Positions 7,510 to 15,668 of a stretch of 36,453 nt of DNA are shown piece after piece (the first letter of the stretch is position 1; each line of letters starts with the position of its first letter). This DNA comes from Prochloraceae cyanobacterium. Its GTDB lineage: Bacteria > Cyanobacteriota > Cyanobacteriia > Cyanobacteriales > JASJDA01. The stretch lies in contig JASJDA010000026.1 in NCBI GenBank assembly GCA_030065755.1, forward strand, positions 1-36,453. Direction: 5' to 3'. The notes under the pieces were generated by a model that was not told the origin of the DNA, did not search any database, and was given only the letters and a program-made list of their open reading frames with translations. The position numbers were made by a program, and so were the translations under genes.

Positions 7510-7676
7510 AAGCTACGAACACGCTCATAAGATTCCTAGAACAAGTGGTGTTGTTTGGCAAATATCCTTTAGACCTTCCGATCGCGTTGGCGAAAGATTT
7601 CTGAAGATAAATTGTTGACCATGTTCCCTTACGATCGAGGGAAAAAATTAAAGATTATACTCTACTGTCTGCCAAT

Positions 7677-7737
7677 CAATAGACACCTCAATATACAGGT
7701 AGAATAGACAAGTACAATAGACACCTCAGTATACAAC
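7677..7737 (+). repeat. Iteron-like direct repeats upstream of HTH gene
   Basis: CAATAGACACCTCAATATAC (7677-7696) recurs as CAATAGACACCTCAGTATAC (7715-7734), 38 bases apart, with a partial copy (GAATAGACAAGTAC) between. The second copy ends six bases before the start codon of the HTH protein. Direct repeats in this position are typical of plasmid iterons or of multi-site operators. Confidence 0.7.
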
Positions 7738-7740
7738 ACT

Positions 7741-8358
7741 ATGGACACTTCTAACTTGACTATAAAAGAGCTTTTAGAACGCTATAACTTAAAGGTCAGA
7801 CAGTCTATTTACGATTGGTGCAAGAAAGGCGCAAAGATAGAGTTACACAAAGATAAAAGCGGGCGATCGTATGCCACACCAGAGCAAGTAGCTTTACTCG
7901 ACCAACTAGCAGAACATCTAAAGAAACCTGATAGCACTCTATCTAACTTTGTCCCAGTGTCTATTGTTGAAGTGGACACCCCAATAGACACCCCAATAGA
8001 CAACTCGATAGACAACAATAGTACTGAAATAAAACCTCAAATAGACACCTCAGTAGACAGGCAATTAATAGCAGAAATAAGTTCGCAAATTGGCATGGCA
8101 ATAGCCTCACAGGTGAACAACAAGCTACAACAAATAGACCCACTTTGGTATCACAGCGCTTTAGAGAGAGCTTCAACATCGGGATGGTTGCTGACCACCA
8201 AGGAAGTTAAAAGCTTGATAGGAGTTACACCCAGGACAAAAAAGAGCAGTACTACTTTTAAAAGAGGTAACTGGGTCTTCATTAAAAGTGGAAAAATAGG
8301 TTCGCAAACTGCATGGCGAGTAAATAAAGTCAATCAAAACGACGACTACAAAGTTTGA
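7741..8358 (+). CDS. Two-domain HTH DNA-binding protein (plasmid maintenance type)
   Basis: The first domain (5-55) looks like a MerR/excisionase-type helix-turn-helix: TIKELLERYNLKVRQSIYDW, then a basic segment and YATPEQVALLDQLAEHL. The middle (75-110) is a repeat-rich linker of IDTP/IDNS units. The C-terminal domain (145-200) has WLLTTKEVKSLIGVTPRTKK and FKRGNWVFIKSGKIGSQTAW, a pattern seen in small cyanobacterial plasmid DNA-binding proteins. The gene heads a plus-strand series reaching 13 kb. The DNA coding for the linker repeats the upstream iteron sequence, so the protein may bind its own coding region as well as its promoter. Partition or replication control is inferred, not shown. 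Confidence 0.6.
   Translation: MDTSNLTIKELLERYNLKVRQSIYDWCKKGAKIELHKDKSGRSYATPEQVALLDQLAEHLKKPDSTLSNFVPVSIVEVDTPIDTPIDNSIDNNSTEIKPQIDTSVDRQLIAEISSQIGMAIASQVNNKLQQIDPLWYHSALERASTSGWLLTTKEVKSLIGVTPRTKKSSTTFKRGNWVFIKSGKIGSQTAWRVNKVNQNDDYKV
7979..8059 (+). repeat. Iteron copies inside the coding region
   Basis: CAATAGACACC-type units follow one another near 7982-8013, and AATAGACACCTCAGTAGACA at 8040-8059 matches the upstream iteron with one mismatch. An inverted copy (CAGTGTCTATTGTTG) lies at 7956-7970. Coding for an IDTP/IDTS linker and keeping a DNA motif are both served by these bases. Confidence 0.65.
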
Positions 8359-8500
8359 TTATCTATATATCAAATCGATTGCCTGCTTTGCCTTTTGACC
8401 AGCTATGTAGAGGTGAAAAACAGACATCTCAAACTACCAAAGTAACAAGGGCAAATTCATTTTAGCTTCAAATATCAATTCCACAGGTTTAGCAAATCTT

Positions 8501-8517
8501 CATGGAATTCCATGGAA
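8501..8517. promoter_or_regulatory. Overlapping palindromes before HTH gene
   Basis: CATGGAATTCCATG (8501-8514) is a perfect palindrome overlapping a second one, TTCCATGGAA (8508-8517). The related TTCCGTGGAAAAC lies just inside the downstream gene (about 8596-8608). This suggests binding sites on both sides of the start codon. Confidence 0.5.
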
Positions 8518-8582
8518 AACTTGCAGGATTTTTTTTTTCAAAGCCTGCATAATATGGGAAGTAAAGAAAAAAAAATTTTGTC

Positions 8583-9143
8583 ATGACCAATTCTGTTTCC
8601 GTGGAAAACCAGCTCATTCGTCCCGAAGACATCATGGACGAGTTAGACATTAAAAAGTCTAAATACTACCAAGTTCTAAAGAAGCTAGGCATCAAAGCAA
8701 ACAAGGATAATCAAAATAAGTCTTACCTAACTGAAGAGCAAGCAAATAGAATACGCGACTATTTTTTAAATAATAATAATTCATCAGAAAATTCGGTAGA
8801 TGATAATAGCGCATTAGTAAAAGCAGATGATAGTAACCTAGCTGTTTCTTCAGATGAAAGTAGTCTAGAGCCACAAAACATCTACGTCGAACCAGAAAGT
8901 CCAACTTCGGGATTCGACATGAATAAACTGATGAGAGAAGCAGCAGAGTTAAAGGCACGAGAGTTGGCGATGCCTGCTTTAGTTAAAAGAGCGCTTGCAG
9001 ACCAGATGACTGAAGGAGATATGCCAGAAGACCTCAAAGAGAAGATCGGTTTGGCAAGGGAGGCTGCCAACCCAAAATTTACTCCCGCCGAGGTAGCAAC
9101 AGGCTTACTGGCTCAGTGGCGCAGCAACCGAAGCGGGAACTAA
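8583..9143 (+). CDS. HTH-type plasmid protein
   Basis: This 186-residue protein has an N-terminal helix-turn-helix-like segment (RPEDIMDELDIKKSKYYQVL, then KKLGIKANKD and SYLTEEQANRIRDYF). A low-complexity Asn/Ser/Asp linker spans 63-100. The helical C-terminal part (112-186) includes LMREAAELKARELAMPALVK and AREAANPKFTPAEVATGLLA. The layout parallels the preceding HTH gene (HTH, disordered linker, helical end), so the two may be related. It overlaps the next gene by 28 bases, so the two are probably translationally coupled. Its start is supported by the promoter palindromes just upstream. The function is unknown; partition or regulation is a guess from context. Confidence 0.6.
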   Translation: MTNSVSVENQLIRPEDIMDELDIKKSKYYQVLKKLGIKANKDNQNKSYLTEEQANRIRDYFLNNNNSSENSVDDNSALVKADDSNLAVSSDESSLEPQNIYVEPESPTSGFDMNKLMREAAELKARELAMPALVKRALADQMTEGDMPEDLKEKIGLAREAANPKFTPAEVATGLLAQWRSNRSGN

Positions 9144-9961
9144 CACCAATAAAGGAACTAGGAGAAGAATTCGACAGGGTTTGTGCTGCTGTAAGAGACG
9201 GTCATTCTGTTTTAGTAATTAGCGAAGCAGGGATGGGAGCTGGTGAAATGGCTGAATCTTTGCGGGAAACCTTTATCGAAGAGGGTTTAGAAACTGCGAT
9301 CGCCATTTACAAAGGTTCTGGTAAAAAGTTCTTCCAGACGATCGCCTTTCAATTAGATATCCCAACTGAAGACCAGGATACGGGCAAAGCTTTAACTATG
9401 GACGCGCTCAAGGAGGAAATAGCTGGCAATTGTAATTCTGGCACGCTGCTAATTCTTCCAGAAGCCAAGCGCCTTACTACAGGAATTCGATATTGGTTGG
9501 AGGATTTGATCGCTAATGGGGTTAGAGTAGTTTGTTTTGCCCCCGTCAATCCTGGAAAGGACATCTTTCTAGAGATGTTGGAGATTGAATTGGAGTTGCC
9601 GAGCGATCGCGCTATTAGAAAAGTGATGGAAGCCGAAGCCGAAAGTTTGGGCTTAAATCTAGATAACTCTCGCCTATCTAAACTTCAACCTCTAGCTGGC
9701 AAAAACCCGATGCTAGCCAGAAAGATTATTAGAAGGGAAAAACTAGGACTCAATAACCAGACCAAACCAGCACACACTCAATATGTAGTTGTAATGCCGA
9801 TTATAGTAGCTGCACTGCTAGCTTTTGGCGTAGTAAGGTTTATAGGACTAGGAACGGGTAATAAAGGACTGTACATTACTGGAGGCATTTGCCTGGTAAC
9901 GGGAATGGCACTCAAGCAGTTAGGCAATGTTAGAGGAGCGAGAAAGAGGTTAGGAGCTTAG
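9116..9961 (+). CDS. Degenerate P-loop ATPase-like protein with two C-terminal membrane segments
   Basis: The start is a GTG inside the upstream gene. Residues 10-200 follow the plan of a small AAA/STAND-type ATPase: SVLVISEAGMGAGEMAESL at 31-49 lies where Walker A should be, LLILPEA near 110 where Walker B should be, then a sensor-like strand VRVVCFAPVN. The P-loop lysine and Ser/Thr are absent (GMGAGEM in place of GxGKS/T), so hydrolysis is doubtful. Two hydrophobic helices close the protein (about 224-246, VVVMPIIVAALLAFGVVRF, and 250-266, LYITGGICLVTGMAL). It is probably an inner-membrane-anchored partner of the HTH proteins upstream, for example tethering plasmid DNA or a transfer machine to the membrane. 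Confidence 0.6.
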   Translation: MAQQPKRELTPIKELGEEFDRVCAAVRDGHSVLVISEAGMGAGEMAESLRETFIEEGLETAIAIYKGSGKKFFQTIAFQLDIPTEDQDTGKALTMDALKEEIAGNCNSGTLLILPEAKRLTTGIRYWLEDLIANGVRVVCFAPVNPGKDIFLEMLEIELELPSDRAIRKVMEAEAESLGLNLDNSRLSKLQPLAGKNPMLARKIIRREKLGLNNQTKPAHTQYVVVMPIIVAALLAFGVVRFIGLGTGNKGLYITGGICLVTGMALKQLGNVRGARKRLGA

Positions 9962-10152
9962 AGCCGAGCGTAAACTTACTGCAATCCTTATCGAATAAAG
10001 CTTTAGCTCAAATCAAACTATTGAACTATTTGAGATCTAAAAGATACTCATAACAAGGCTTTTAAGGATTTTAAGATTTACTTTATGAATCAGTCCTTAA
10101 GTATAACAAATGTTTGGGAATAATTAGTCTAGTTGTTTAGTAATTGCAACCT

Positions 10153-10473
10153 ATGCTGATTTATTTTCCCAACAAGACTTCTATGAAGCGTTTTCTCTTG
10201 AAGGATAGTGCCAACAAATTTATACAAAACCGAGGAAAAGGTCGTCTAGTTGAGGTTCCAACATCTGAATCGTCCGAGGGTGTAGAAAAATGGATTCAAG
10301 AAAAAGACGATCGAGATATGTGGAGCGTTAGCTATTTCAATAACACAATTTTAGTGGATAGCGATGGAAAACCTTTAAAAGAACAAACAACAAAACGAAA
10401 TCCAAAAGAACCGATTCCCATAGTAATGAGTTTGGGAAAACCAGATTATATCTACTGTGTAGAACTCGATTAA
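10153..10473 (+). CDS. Hypothetical protein
   Basis: A protein of 106 residues when begun at the ATG at 10153; a TTG three codons earlier is less likely. I do not recognise it. The N-terminus (LIYFPNKTSMKRFLLKDSAN) and a later strand (WSVSYFNNTILVDSDGKPL) suggest a small alpha/beta domain. It has no membrane segment or catalytic motif. It lies alone between the ATPase-like gene and the membrane-protein gene on the same strand, with 182 bases of gene-free DNA before it. Confidence 0.5.
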   Translation: MLIYFPNKTSMKRFLLKDSANKFIQNRGKGRLVEVPTSESSEGVEKWIQEKDDRDMWSVSYFNNTILVDSDGKPLKEQTTKRNPKEPIPIVMSLGKPDYIYCVELD

Positions 10474-10494
10474 CAGAATTAAAATAAACCGCCT

Positions 10495-11538
10495 ATGATG
10501 GCAATTACTCATGCAACGATCGCCTCTGCTGGAACCTGTCTAATTTTGGGAACGGCAGATCCAGTAACTTTACTTCTGGCTGTCGCTGGCTCCCAGATTC
10601 CCGATATCGATACCTCGACTAGTTTAATCGGTCAGGTGTTTTTCCCTGTCAGTAGCTACATCGAGGATAGATTCCCCCATCGATCGATCACTCATTCCCT
10701 TTTAGCTACTGCTGTTATTGCTGCTGTGGCTATGTCGGCAAGTTACTATTTCTTGGGGGATATGTGGAGCTGGATAGCATTGCCATTAGGTCATTTACTT
10801 TCCTGCTTCTCCGATACCTTTACCAAGCAAGGGGTACAGCTTTTTTACCCCAACCCTTGCTGGGCGATTAGCGTTTCTAACCCCCACCGACGCATCAGGA
10901 CTGGTTCTACTGCCGAGTATTGGGTCTTAGCAGGAGCGATCGCCACTCTCGTTATCGGTATTTCCCTGGCAACTAATGGCGGCATTACTTATAAGGTTTC
11001 TGAAAGTTTGGGATTGAAGGATGCAGCAATTAGTATTTATAATCAGAATGCTTCCTCTCACCATACTTGGGCTGAAATTCAAGGAGTTTGGGCTAGCGAC
11101 AGGTCGAATGCCTCTGGGAAATACTGGATTGTCGATATGGACGGGTCTGAGTTTATCGTTACCGACGGGAAATCTATTTATAAAACTGGCAAACAGATAG
11201 TTGTCAACAAACTAACTGTAGATGTTGGAGAGCCATCTACTACTGAAATTAGGACTGTTAATTTTAACGATGAAAACGCGATCGCCCCTTTAAAAGAGTT
11301 AGCAACAGCTTATCCAAATGCAGCGATATTCCTTAACGGTCAGATAGTTATAGACTTCCCCGAAGACATTAAAATCCCGATCGCACCAAACCAATTCCCC
11401 ACAGCTCAACTAGTTGGCAGCACTTTGAAATTAGAAAATCTCCCTCTTGAGAAAGCGATCGCCCAACTGAAAGGTCAATATGCTGTCGGTACGTTGAGTG
11501 CCAAAATAGTTAACCCCAAACCTAGTTTCGCGCTATGA
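10495..11538 (+). CDS. YdjM/DUF457-family membrane-bound metal-dependent hydrolase-like protein
   Basis: The N-terminal 170 residues match the LexA-binding, inner-membrane hydrolase family (DUF457/YdjM). They include an AITHA start, GSQIPDIDT at 32-40, HRSITHS at 62-68, and a helix LPLGHLLSCFSDTFTKQGVQ carrying the later His/Asp pair. Four hydrophobic helices lie around 11-35, 70-90, 90-105 and 143-160. The conserved His and Asp residues probably bind metal. A soluble tail of ~180 residues is not part of the family and holds strand-rich sequence (KYWIVDMDGSEFIVTDGKSI). Its stop overlaps the start of the HlyD-like gene by four bases (ATGA), so the two are co-translated. This gene set recurs on cyanobacterial plasmids as I recall it; its substrate is unknown. 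Confidence 0.75.
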   Translation: MMAITHATIASAGTCLILGTADPVTLLLAVAGSQIPDIDTSTSLIGQVFFPVSSYIEDRFPHRSITHSLLATAVIAAVAMSASYYFLGDMWSWIALPLGHLLSCFSDTFTKQGVQLFYPNPCWAISVSNPHRRIRTGSTAEYWVLAGAIATLVIGISLATNGGITYKVSESLGLKDAAISIYNQNASSHHTWAEIQGVWASDRSNASGKYWIVDMDGSEFIVTDGKSIYKTGKQIVVNKLTVDVGEPSTTEIRTVNFNDENAIAPLKELATAYPNAAIFLNGQIVIDFPEDIKIPIAPNQFPTAQLVGSTLKLENLPLEKAIAQLKGQYAVGTLSAKIVNPKPSFAL

Positions 11539-12446
11539 GTTGGTTTAGAAACTCACTAGTAATTGCCTTTGCTAGTGTTGTCTTGGTTTTTGTCAGCACC
11601 AAAACCGTACTGAAAGCCGATCGCACTTCAGCACAGGACACTACCCCTGAAAGTGAAAGCCCTATATCTTCTAGAAGGTTCAAAGTAACTGTCAAAGTAT
11701 CGGAACCAGAAGACTTGAAGATTAAAGAAGGCGATCGCATTACAGCAGGGCAAATAATAGCCGATCGCCAAAGGGAAAAGACGCGCCTCAATTCTCAAAG
11801 AAAGCAACTACAATTAACATTCCAAAGGCTCTCTACTTCTACTATTACCCCTCCAACACCACCACTTGCCGTACCCGCACTGGCTGCATTACCACCATTT
11901 AGTTACCTGGAACACGAAGCAGCTATAGAGAAGTCGAAGACAGCGATCGCCTCCATTGAAGCTGAAATTGACCTCAAGAAGCAGGAAATACAGTATTTAA
12001 GCCAACTACCCAGTATCGACTCAATAATCCTAGAACACGAACGAGCCAAACTAAACTCACTCAAACGAAACCACACAGCAGCCGTAAGAGACTATCAGCT
12101 AGCAGTGGGAAAACTACAGAGTGCTAAAAACACTAGAGCTTATCAAGAGTACGTCGCCTCAGTAAATGCAGCTAGAAGGGTAGAACAGCTCAACCAAACC
12201 AGACTTAATTACCAACGGCAGCTGGCGGAGTACGAACAAAGACTGGCAGATCGACAGTATCAAATTGCCCAGGTACAGACTAGACTAAATGAGGTAGAAA
12301 ATGCGCTTGCTTCCCTTTCAGTGGTTAAAGCCCCTTACGCTGGTACTGTGCGCAGGGTTAAATGGCTGGGGCAGTCCCCAGATGGTTCTCTCTCAGCAGA
12401 AGTCACCCTCATTGTCGATCGAACTACCGTGTCTCAACAGCAGTGA
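11535..12446 (+). CDS. HlyD-like membrane-fusion (adaptor) protein
   Basis: A single N-terminal membrane helix (7-25, SLVIAFASVVLVFVSTKTV) anchors a periplasmic protein. A first half-lipoyl motif lies near 60-80 (LKIKEGDRITAGQIIADRQ). A long coiled-coil hairpin rich in Gln/Arg/Glu spans 80-255. The second half-lipoyl motif is VVKAPYAGTVRRVKWLGQS near 262-280. This is the plan of HlyD/AcrA-type adaptors joining an inner-membrane pump to a TolC channel. The protein stops soon after the lipoyl half, so the usual beta-barrel end is nearly absent. No inner-membrane transporter is adjacent; the DUF457 protein upstream and the TolC-like protein downstream are the likely partners in export or conjugation. 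Confidence 0.8.
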   Translation: MSWFRNSLVIAFASVVLVFVSTKTVLKADRTSAQDTTPESESPISSRRFKVTVKVSEPEDLKIKEGDRITAGQIIADRQREKTRLNSQRKQLQLTFQRLSTSTITPPTPPLAVPALAALPPFSYLEHEAAIEKSKTAIASIEAEIDLKKQEIQYLSQLPSIDSIILEHERAKLNSLKRNHTAAVRDYQLAVGKLQSAKNTRAYQEYVASVNAARRVEQLNQTRLNYQRQLAEYEQRLADRQYQIAQVQTRLNEVENALASLSVVKAPYAGTVRRVKWLGQSPDGSLSAEVTLIVDRTTVSQQQ

Positions 12447-13038
12447 AGAATGTATCGAGGAATTAACCCGACTGGCGATCGATAATTCCAATGAACTCGA
12501 AACTATATCAGAAAGACTGGAACTGATAGAAGAACAACTTAAAGCAGTTAACGATCGCATCGAGTACATTAGGAAAAGGAAATGGGTAGTTTTCGCCTCT
12601 GTTAACCCCATCCAAAATCCTCTCAGGCTGGCAGTTAATATCTTTGGGGGTGGGGAGATGCAGACTTATCAAAATACTATGGCTACTTTAGAGGTTAGAG
12701 CGTCGTCTCTAGTTACATCTAAGGCAGAGTTGGAAAGAAAAGCAGACGAGACTAAAACTTCTATTGGAGATAAAGTATTGGAGTTGATGTTGGATTACGA
12801 GAAGAGCGATCGCCTCATAGCTTTATTTGAATCCCAGATTGAAACTTTTAACCTACAAAATGAAGTCTTTCGCATTCAGTACCGCTTCGGTAACGGTACG
12901 ACTAGGCAGTTTTTGTCTCTTTCAGATAAGAACGATCGCCTGAACGAAAAGTTAGTAGATGCTCGGATTAAGCGATCGGAATCTTTACGAGAATTGTTGC
13001 AGCTAACTGGTTTTGGTGGGGTAGAAACGAGTAATTAA
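12301..13038 (+). CDS. TolC-like periplasmic/outer-membrane coiled-coil protein
   Basis: The ATG at 12301 lies inside the HlyD-like gene in another frame (146-base overlap). It opens a plausible signal peptide: basic start, then PLTLVLCAGLNGWGSP. The mature part begins around CIEELTRLAIDNSNELETIS, followed by long helices. WVVFASVNPIQNPLRLAVNI and FGGGEMQTYQNTMATLEV resemble the short TolC-like proteins beside HlyD genes on cyanobacterial plasmids. The end, VFRIQYRFGNGTTRQFLSLS, is followed by an amphipathic helix. At 245 residues it is half of a standard TolC, so it may form a simplified channel or periplasmic spacer. If the signal-like start is a coincidence, an ATG at 12382 is the next choice. 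Confidence 0.65.
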   Translation: MRLLPFQWLKPLTLVLCAGLNGWGSPQMVLSQQKSPSLSIELPCLNSSEECIEELTRLAIDNSNELETISERLELIEEQLKAVNDRIEYIRKRKWVVFASVNPIQNPLRLAVNIFGGGEMQTYQNTMATLEVRASSLVTSKAELERKADETKTSIGDKVLELMLDYEKSDRLIALFESQIETFNLQNEVFRIQYRFGNGTTRQFLSLSDKNDRLNEKLVDARIKRSESLRELLQLTGFGGVETSN

Positions 13039-13147
13039 TATTTAGGTTGAGAGTGCGGGCTAAAATTTTGTTTGTTATAAGCGATCGCTTTCAGTAAAGC
13101 TTCGATTGATTGAAATTATCAAGTCGAATGCACTATTTTTACTCGCA

Positions 13148-13183
13148 TTAAACTGCGCTTTGATCCATGCTTACCAATTTTTT
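13148..13183 (-). pseudogene. C-terminal relic of the gene family at 22094-22705
   Basis: The minus strand reads KKLVSMDQSAV and a stop. The intact gene at 22.1 kb ends KKLVSMDGSAV and a stop. At DNA level the match runs from about 13151 to 13184 against 22097 to 22130, with only two differences. The similarity ends five bases before a foldback element, which probably interrupted a second copy of this gene. Confidence 0.65.
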
Positions 13184-13188
13184 CCTCC

Positions 13189-13356
13189 TGTAAATATTTC
13201 GTTGATGGCGGATTTAGGGGGCGCTCGACGCAGTCGAGCGCTTATTCCTACGATCGATCTGAAACCCACAACAGGAATAAATCGTAGGGTCGATCAATCT
13301 TCGGCTCTTGGAATCGCTTATAAACAGGGCATTCTGCCATCAACGAAATATTTACA
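13189..13356. mobile_element. MITE-like foldback element with 21-bp perfect terminal inverted repeats
   Basis: TGTAAATATTTCGTTGATGG plus C (13189-13209) is matched exactly in inverse orientation at 13336-13356. The 168-bp unit holds further inverted segments: GCGCTCGAC/GTCGAGCGC at 13221-13241, and a CCTACGAT/ATCGTAGG pair. It has no transposase gene. Non-autonomous foldback elements of this size are common in cyanobacteria; the parent transposase is not in the window. Confidence 0.75.
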
Positions 13357-13372
13357 CCTGGAATAAATTCAG

Positions 13373-13398
13373 CTCTTTCGTTAAGTTCGTCAACAGTA
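13373..13398. repeat. 26-bp dispersed repeat shared with 17917-17942
   Basis: CTCTTTCGTTAAGTTCGTCA and the next six bases (ACAGTA) are identical at both places, same orientation. On the minus strand both copies read TVDELNER in one frame, so they look like pieces of a shared former gene. The copy here stops where a second foldback element begins. Confidence 0.7.
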
Positions 13399-13500
13399 AG
13401 TACGTGAGCAAAATTATTTGCATATTCCCGATCAGCAAATTACGCTCATATCAAAGGTTTGGGAAATTTAAAATGTACAATTAATTTTGCTCAGGTACTT
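13398..13500. mobile_element. Second MITE-like foldback element
   Basis: AAGTACGTGAGCAAAATTAT plus TTG (13398-13420) faces CAATTAATTTTGCTCAGGTA plus CTT (13478-13500). The two 23-base ends pair at 21 positions. The 103-bp unit has no gene and differs in sequence from the element at 13189-13356. Confidence 0.6.
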
Positions 13501-13537
13501 ATCAGATGCTACTCAAACGCCTTCTCCTATAAGATAA

Positions 13538-15595
13538 CTATTCAAGCGCAGTTAATATAAGTCGATCGAGAAGAATATCTAAATCGTTTTCTAAAACAGT
13601 TAATTCTTCAGCAATTGCTTTTAGTTCACTAATCTTTCGATCGACGCTTGCTTGACCTTTTTTCTTTTCTTCAAGAACTGATTCTACTTGATCTTCAAGG
13701 TTTTTAATTTCTTGAGTAAGACCTTTTTCAACAATATATTTGATCTTAATTAATTGCTCAAATATATCACTAGCGATTTTTTTTGCTTGTACGTTCCTAG
13801 ATTTATAAATCTCTTGAGAAAATCTTTTAGCTGTTTCTTCTTTAATTGTAATTCCAAGTCTTTCTTGTGCTATTTCCCCTCCTATCACTCCTTGTATCAG
13901 AGCAACAAGAGCCAAACTTGCACTAGAAATGACTCCTATACCTATTAATGGCAGCAATAGCGTACCCGTCAGTACAATCATTCCTATCGTCAATATTCCT
14001 CCTAAAGTTCTTTGCGTTTTTTGCTTACCTAAACCCAACACTCCTTGCATCCACTCATAGTTACTTAAAGTTGGCATTCCAGCAGCAGTGAATAATCTCT
14101 CTAAACTTGAAATAGAGTTTTTAGTAAAACTCGATGATTCGCCAGAAGCTAACTGTGAGCGTAGCTCATCTACCTCTCGTATAAAGTCTGAAGCTCTTGC
14201 ATCAAGATCTTCTTTAAGAATTTCTAAACGACTGGCAATAAAGGGCTGTATTTCATTGGATTGCCAAGGAATAAATTCATCTTCTACTTGTTTTGTTACA
14301 TAACTGGATATTTCTTCAACTATTGCTTTTACTTGAATCTCTAAAGCTTTGTTAATATTTAAATTGTGAATATTCCAAGGTTGTTCTTTGATGGGTTCTA
14401 TCACCTTAGACAAATCTATCTCTGTTTGAAGTTCATAATTTTGTATCCATTTTTGAATCTTATCAGGCAGTTCACTATAAAAATTATTGGACTTATCTAA
14501 AACTAAGCTCCTAATATCTTGACAAAACTGATCGATGCGCTTCCCTATTTGCTTACGCTTAACTTCAAGCAGTTTTAAGGGTTCCTGAGCAGCAAGATAT
14601 CGCGCTTCAAGCTCTCCATAACTAGTTTGAAACATGGCTATGCGATCGGGAATAGTTTCCCTAGCCACTTTAATTGATTCTCGCAAACTTTGTGCAGGTT
14701 CAACAATCTTAAGGCGACCTCTTTCAGTAGTAAGAAATTTCTCTAATGACTCTTCTAAAATTGGCACTCCAGACTTTTGTAATAATTGTTCATCTCCATC
14801 TAAACGACCATCCAAAGCATCAGCAGCACTGATGAAAAAGATTCCCTCTTCACTTAATTTACTCAGCGGCGCTAATTTGGTAATACCAAACTGCTTTACA
14901 CTTTCTCTTTCCCGTCGTCTAATTAGATCAAAACGGTTGCAAATAAAAAAGATATCTTCATGACCAAATGCTCTCATTATTTCAATAGCTCTTAGTTCAG
15001 ATTGTGAAACTAGTGCTTCACAAGAAAGTACAAATAATGTCGCATCAACAATAGGTAAATAATCTTCAACAATCTGCGAACGAGCACTGTTTTCATTGAG
15101 ACCAGGAGAATCAATAATTTCTACTCCACTACGGCACAGTTCTAAAGGATAAAAAATTTCAACCTTCTCATAAGGATTGATATAGTCCTCCCCAGCTTCG
15201 TGTTTGATAACAACATATTCCTCAATTTTGTCTACAGAAATTTCCTCTGGCTGTCTTTTTAACCCATCTTCTTGAGGAAGATAGTGCAATACTGCTCGAC
15301 TTGAATTTCCCCACTTAACTTCATTAATAATTCCCGTGCATGGTAGTACTTGTGCAGGAAGAATCTCTTCACCTAACATCGCATTGATAAAAGTACTCTT
15401 TCCTCGCTTAAATTCACCAATAACGAGCACCTTAAAAGCATCTGTTGAAACCCGTTCTCTTAAGTTTTCCAGTGTTTCTTCCCAAGTTTTAATATCAAGC
15501 CTTGAGAGCAAATAAATTTGACGTGCAATCAGAGACAGTAAAATATCGCGTTTCTGTAAAAATGATCCATAATTGTTTTGAGTACTTATAGCCAT
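13538..15595 (-). CDS. Bacterial dynamin-like GTPase
   Basis: A dynamin-family large GTPase of 685 residues. The GTPase core has G1 GEFKRGKS at 60-67, a switch threonine in VLPCTGIINEVKW, G3 DSPG at 162-165 and G4 NRFD at 220-223. Long helices (about 310-430 and 600-680) form the stalk. Between them, LTIGMIVLTGTLLLPLIGIG and SASLALVALIQGVIGG (about 548-585) make a hydrophobic paddle for membrane insertion, as in bacterial dynamins. It is the second gene of a tandem pair, 73 bases after the first. Paired bacterial dynamins act together in membrane fusion, remodelling or repair, and some protect against phage lysis. The start used, ATG at 15595, is followed 51 residues later by the G1 strand, as expected. 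Confidence 0.88.
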   Translation of the reverse strand: MAISTQNNYGSFLQKRDILLSLIARQIYLLSRLDIKTWEETLENLRERVSTDAFKVLVIGEFKRGKSTFINAMLGEEILPAQVLPCTGIINEVKWGNSSRAVLHYLPQEDGLKRQPEEISVDKIEEYVVIKHEAGEDYINPYEKVEIFYPLELCRSGVEIIDSPGLNENSARSQIVEDYLPIVDATLFVLSCEALVSQSELRAIEIMRAFGHEDIFFICNRFDLIRRRERESVKQFGITKLAPLSKLSEEGIFFISAADALDGRLDGDEQLLQKSGVPILEESLEKFLTTERGRLKIVEPAQSLRESIKVARETIPDRIAMFQTSYGELEARYLAAQEPLKLLEVKRKQIGKRIDQFCQDIRSLVLDKSNNFYSELPDKIQKWIQNYELQTEIDLSKVIEPIKEQPWNIHNLNINKALEIQVKAIVEEISSYVTKQVEDEFIPWQSNEIQPFIASRLEILKEDLDARASDFIREVDELRSQLASGESSSFTKNSISSLERLFTAAGMPTLSNYEWMQGVLGLGKQKTQRTLGGILTIGMIVLTGTLLLPLIGIGVISSASLALVALIQGVIGGEIAQERLGITIKEETAKRFSQEIYKSRNVQAKKIASDIFEQLIKIKYIVEKGLTQEIKNLEDQVESVLEEKKKGQASVDRKISELKAIAEELTVLENDLDILLDRLILTALE

Positions 15596-15668
15596 AAAAC
15601 TCCTCTTGTTTATTTTTGTAGATTATTCAGTTATCAAAATAATATATACTTAGCTTTGTAGAAAGTTT

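Noticed and set aside
7677..8059. CRISPR array
   Set aside because: The repeats are too few and irregular, partly coding, and without uniform spacers; iterons fit better.
13106..13366. Plus-strand 86-codon frame
   Set aside because: It runs straight through the foldback element and its inverted repeats; an accident of the element being open in this frame.
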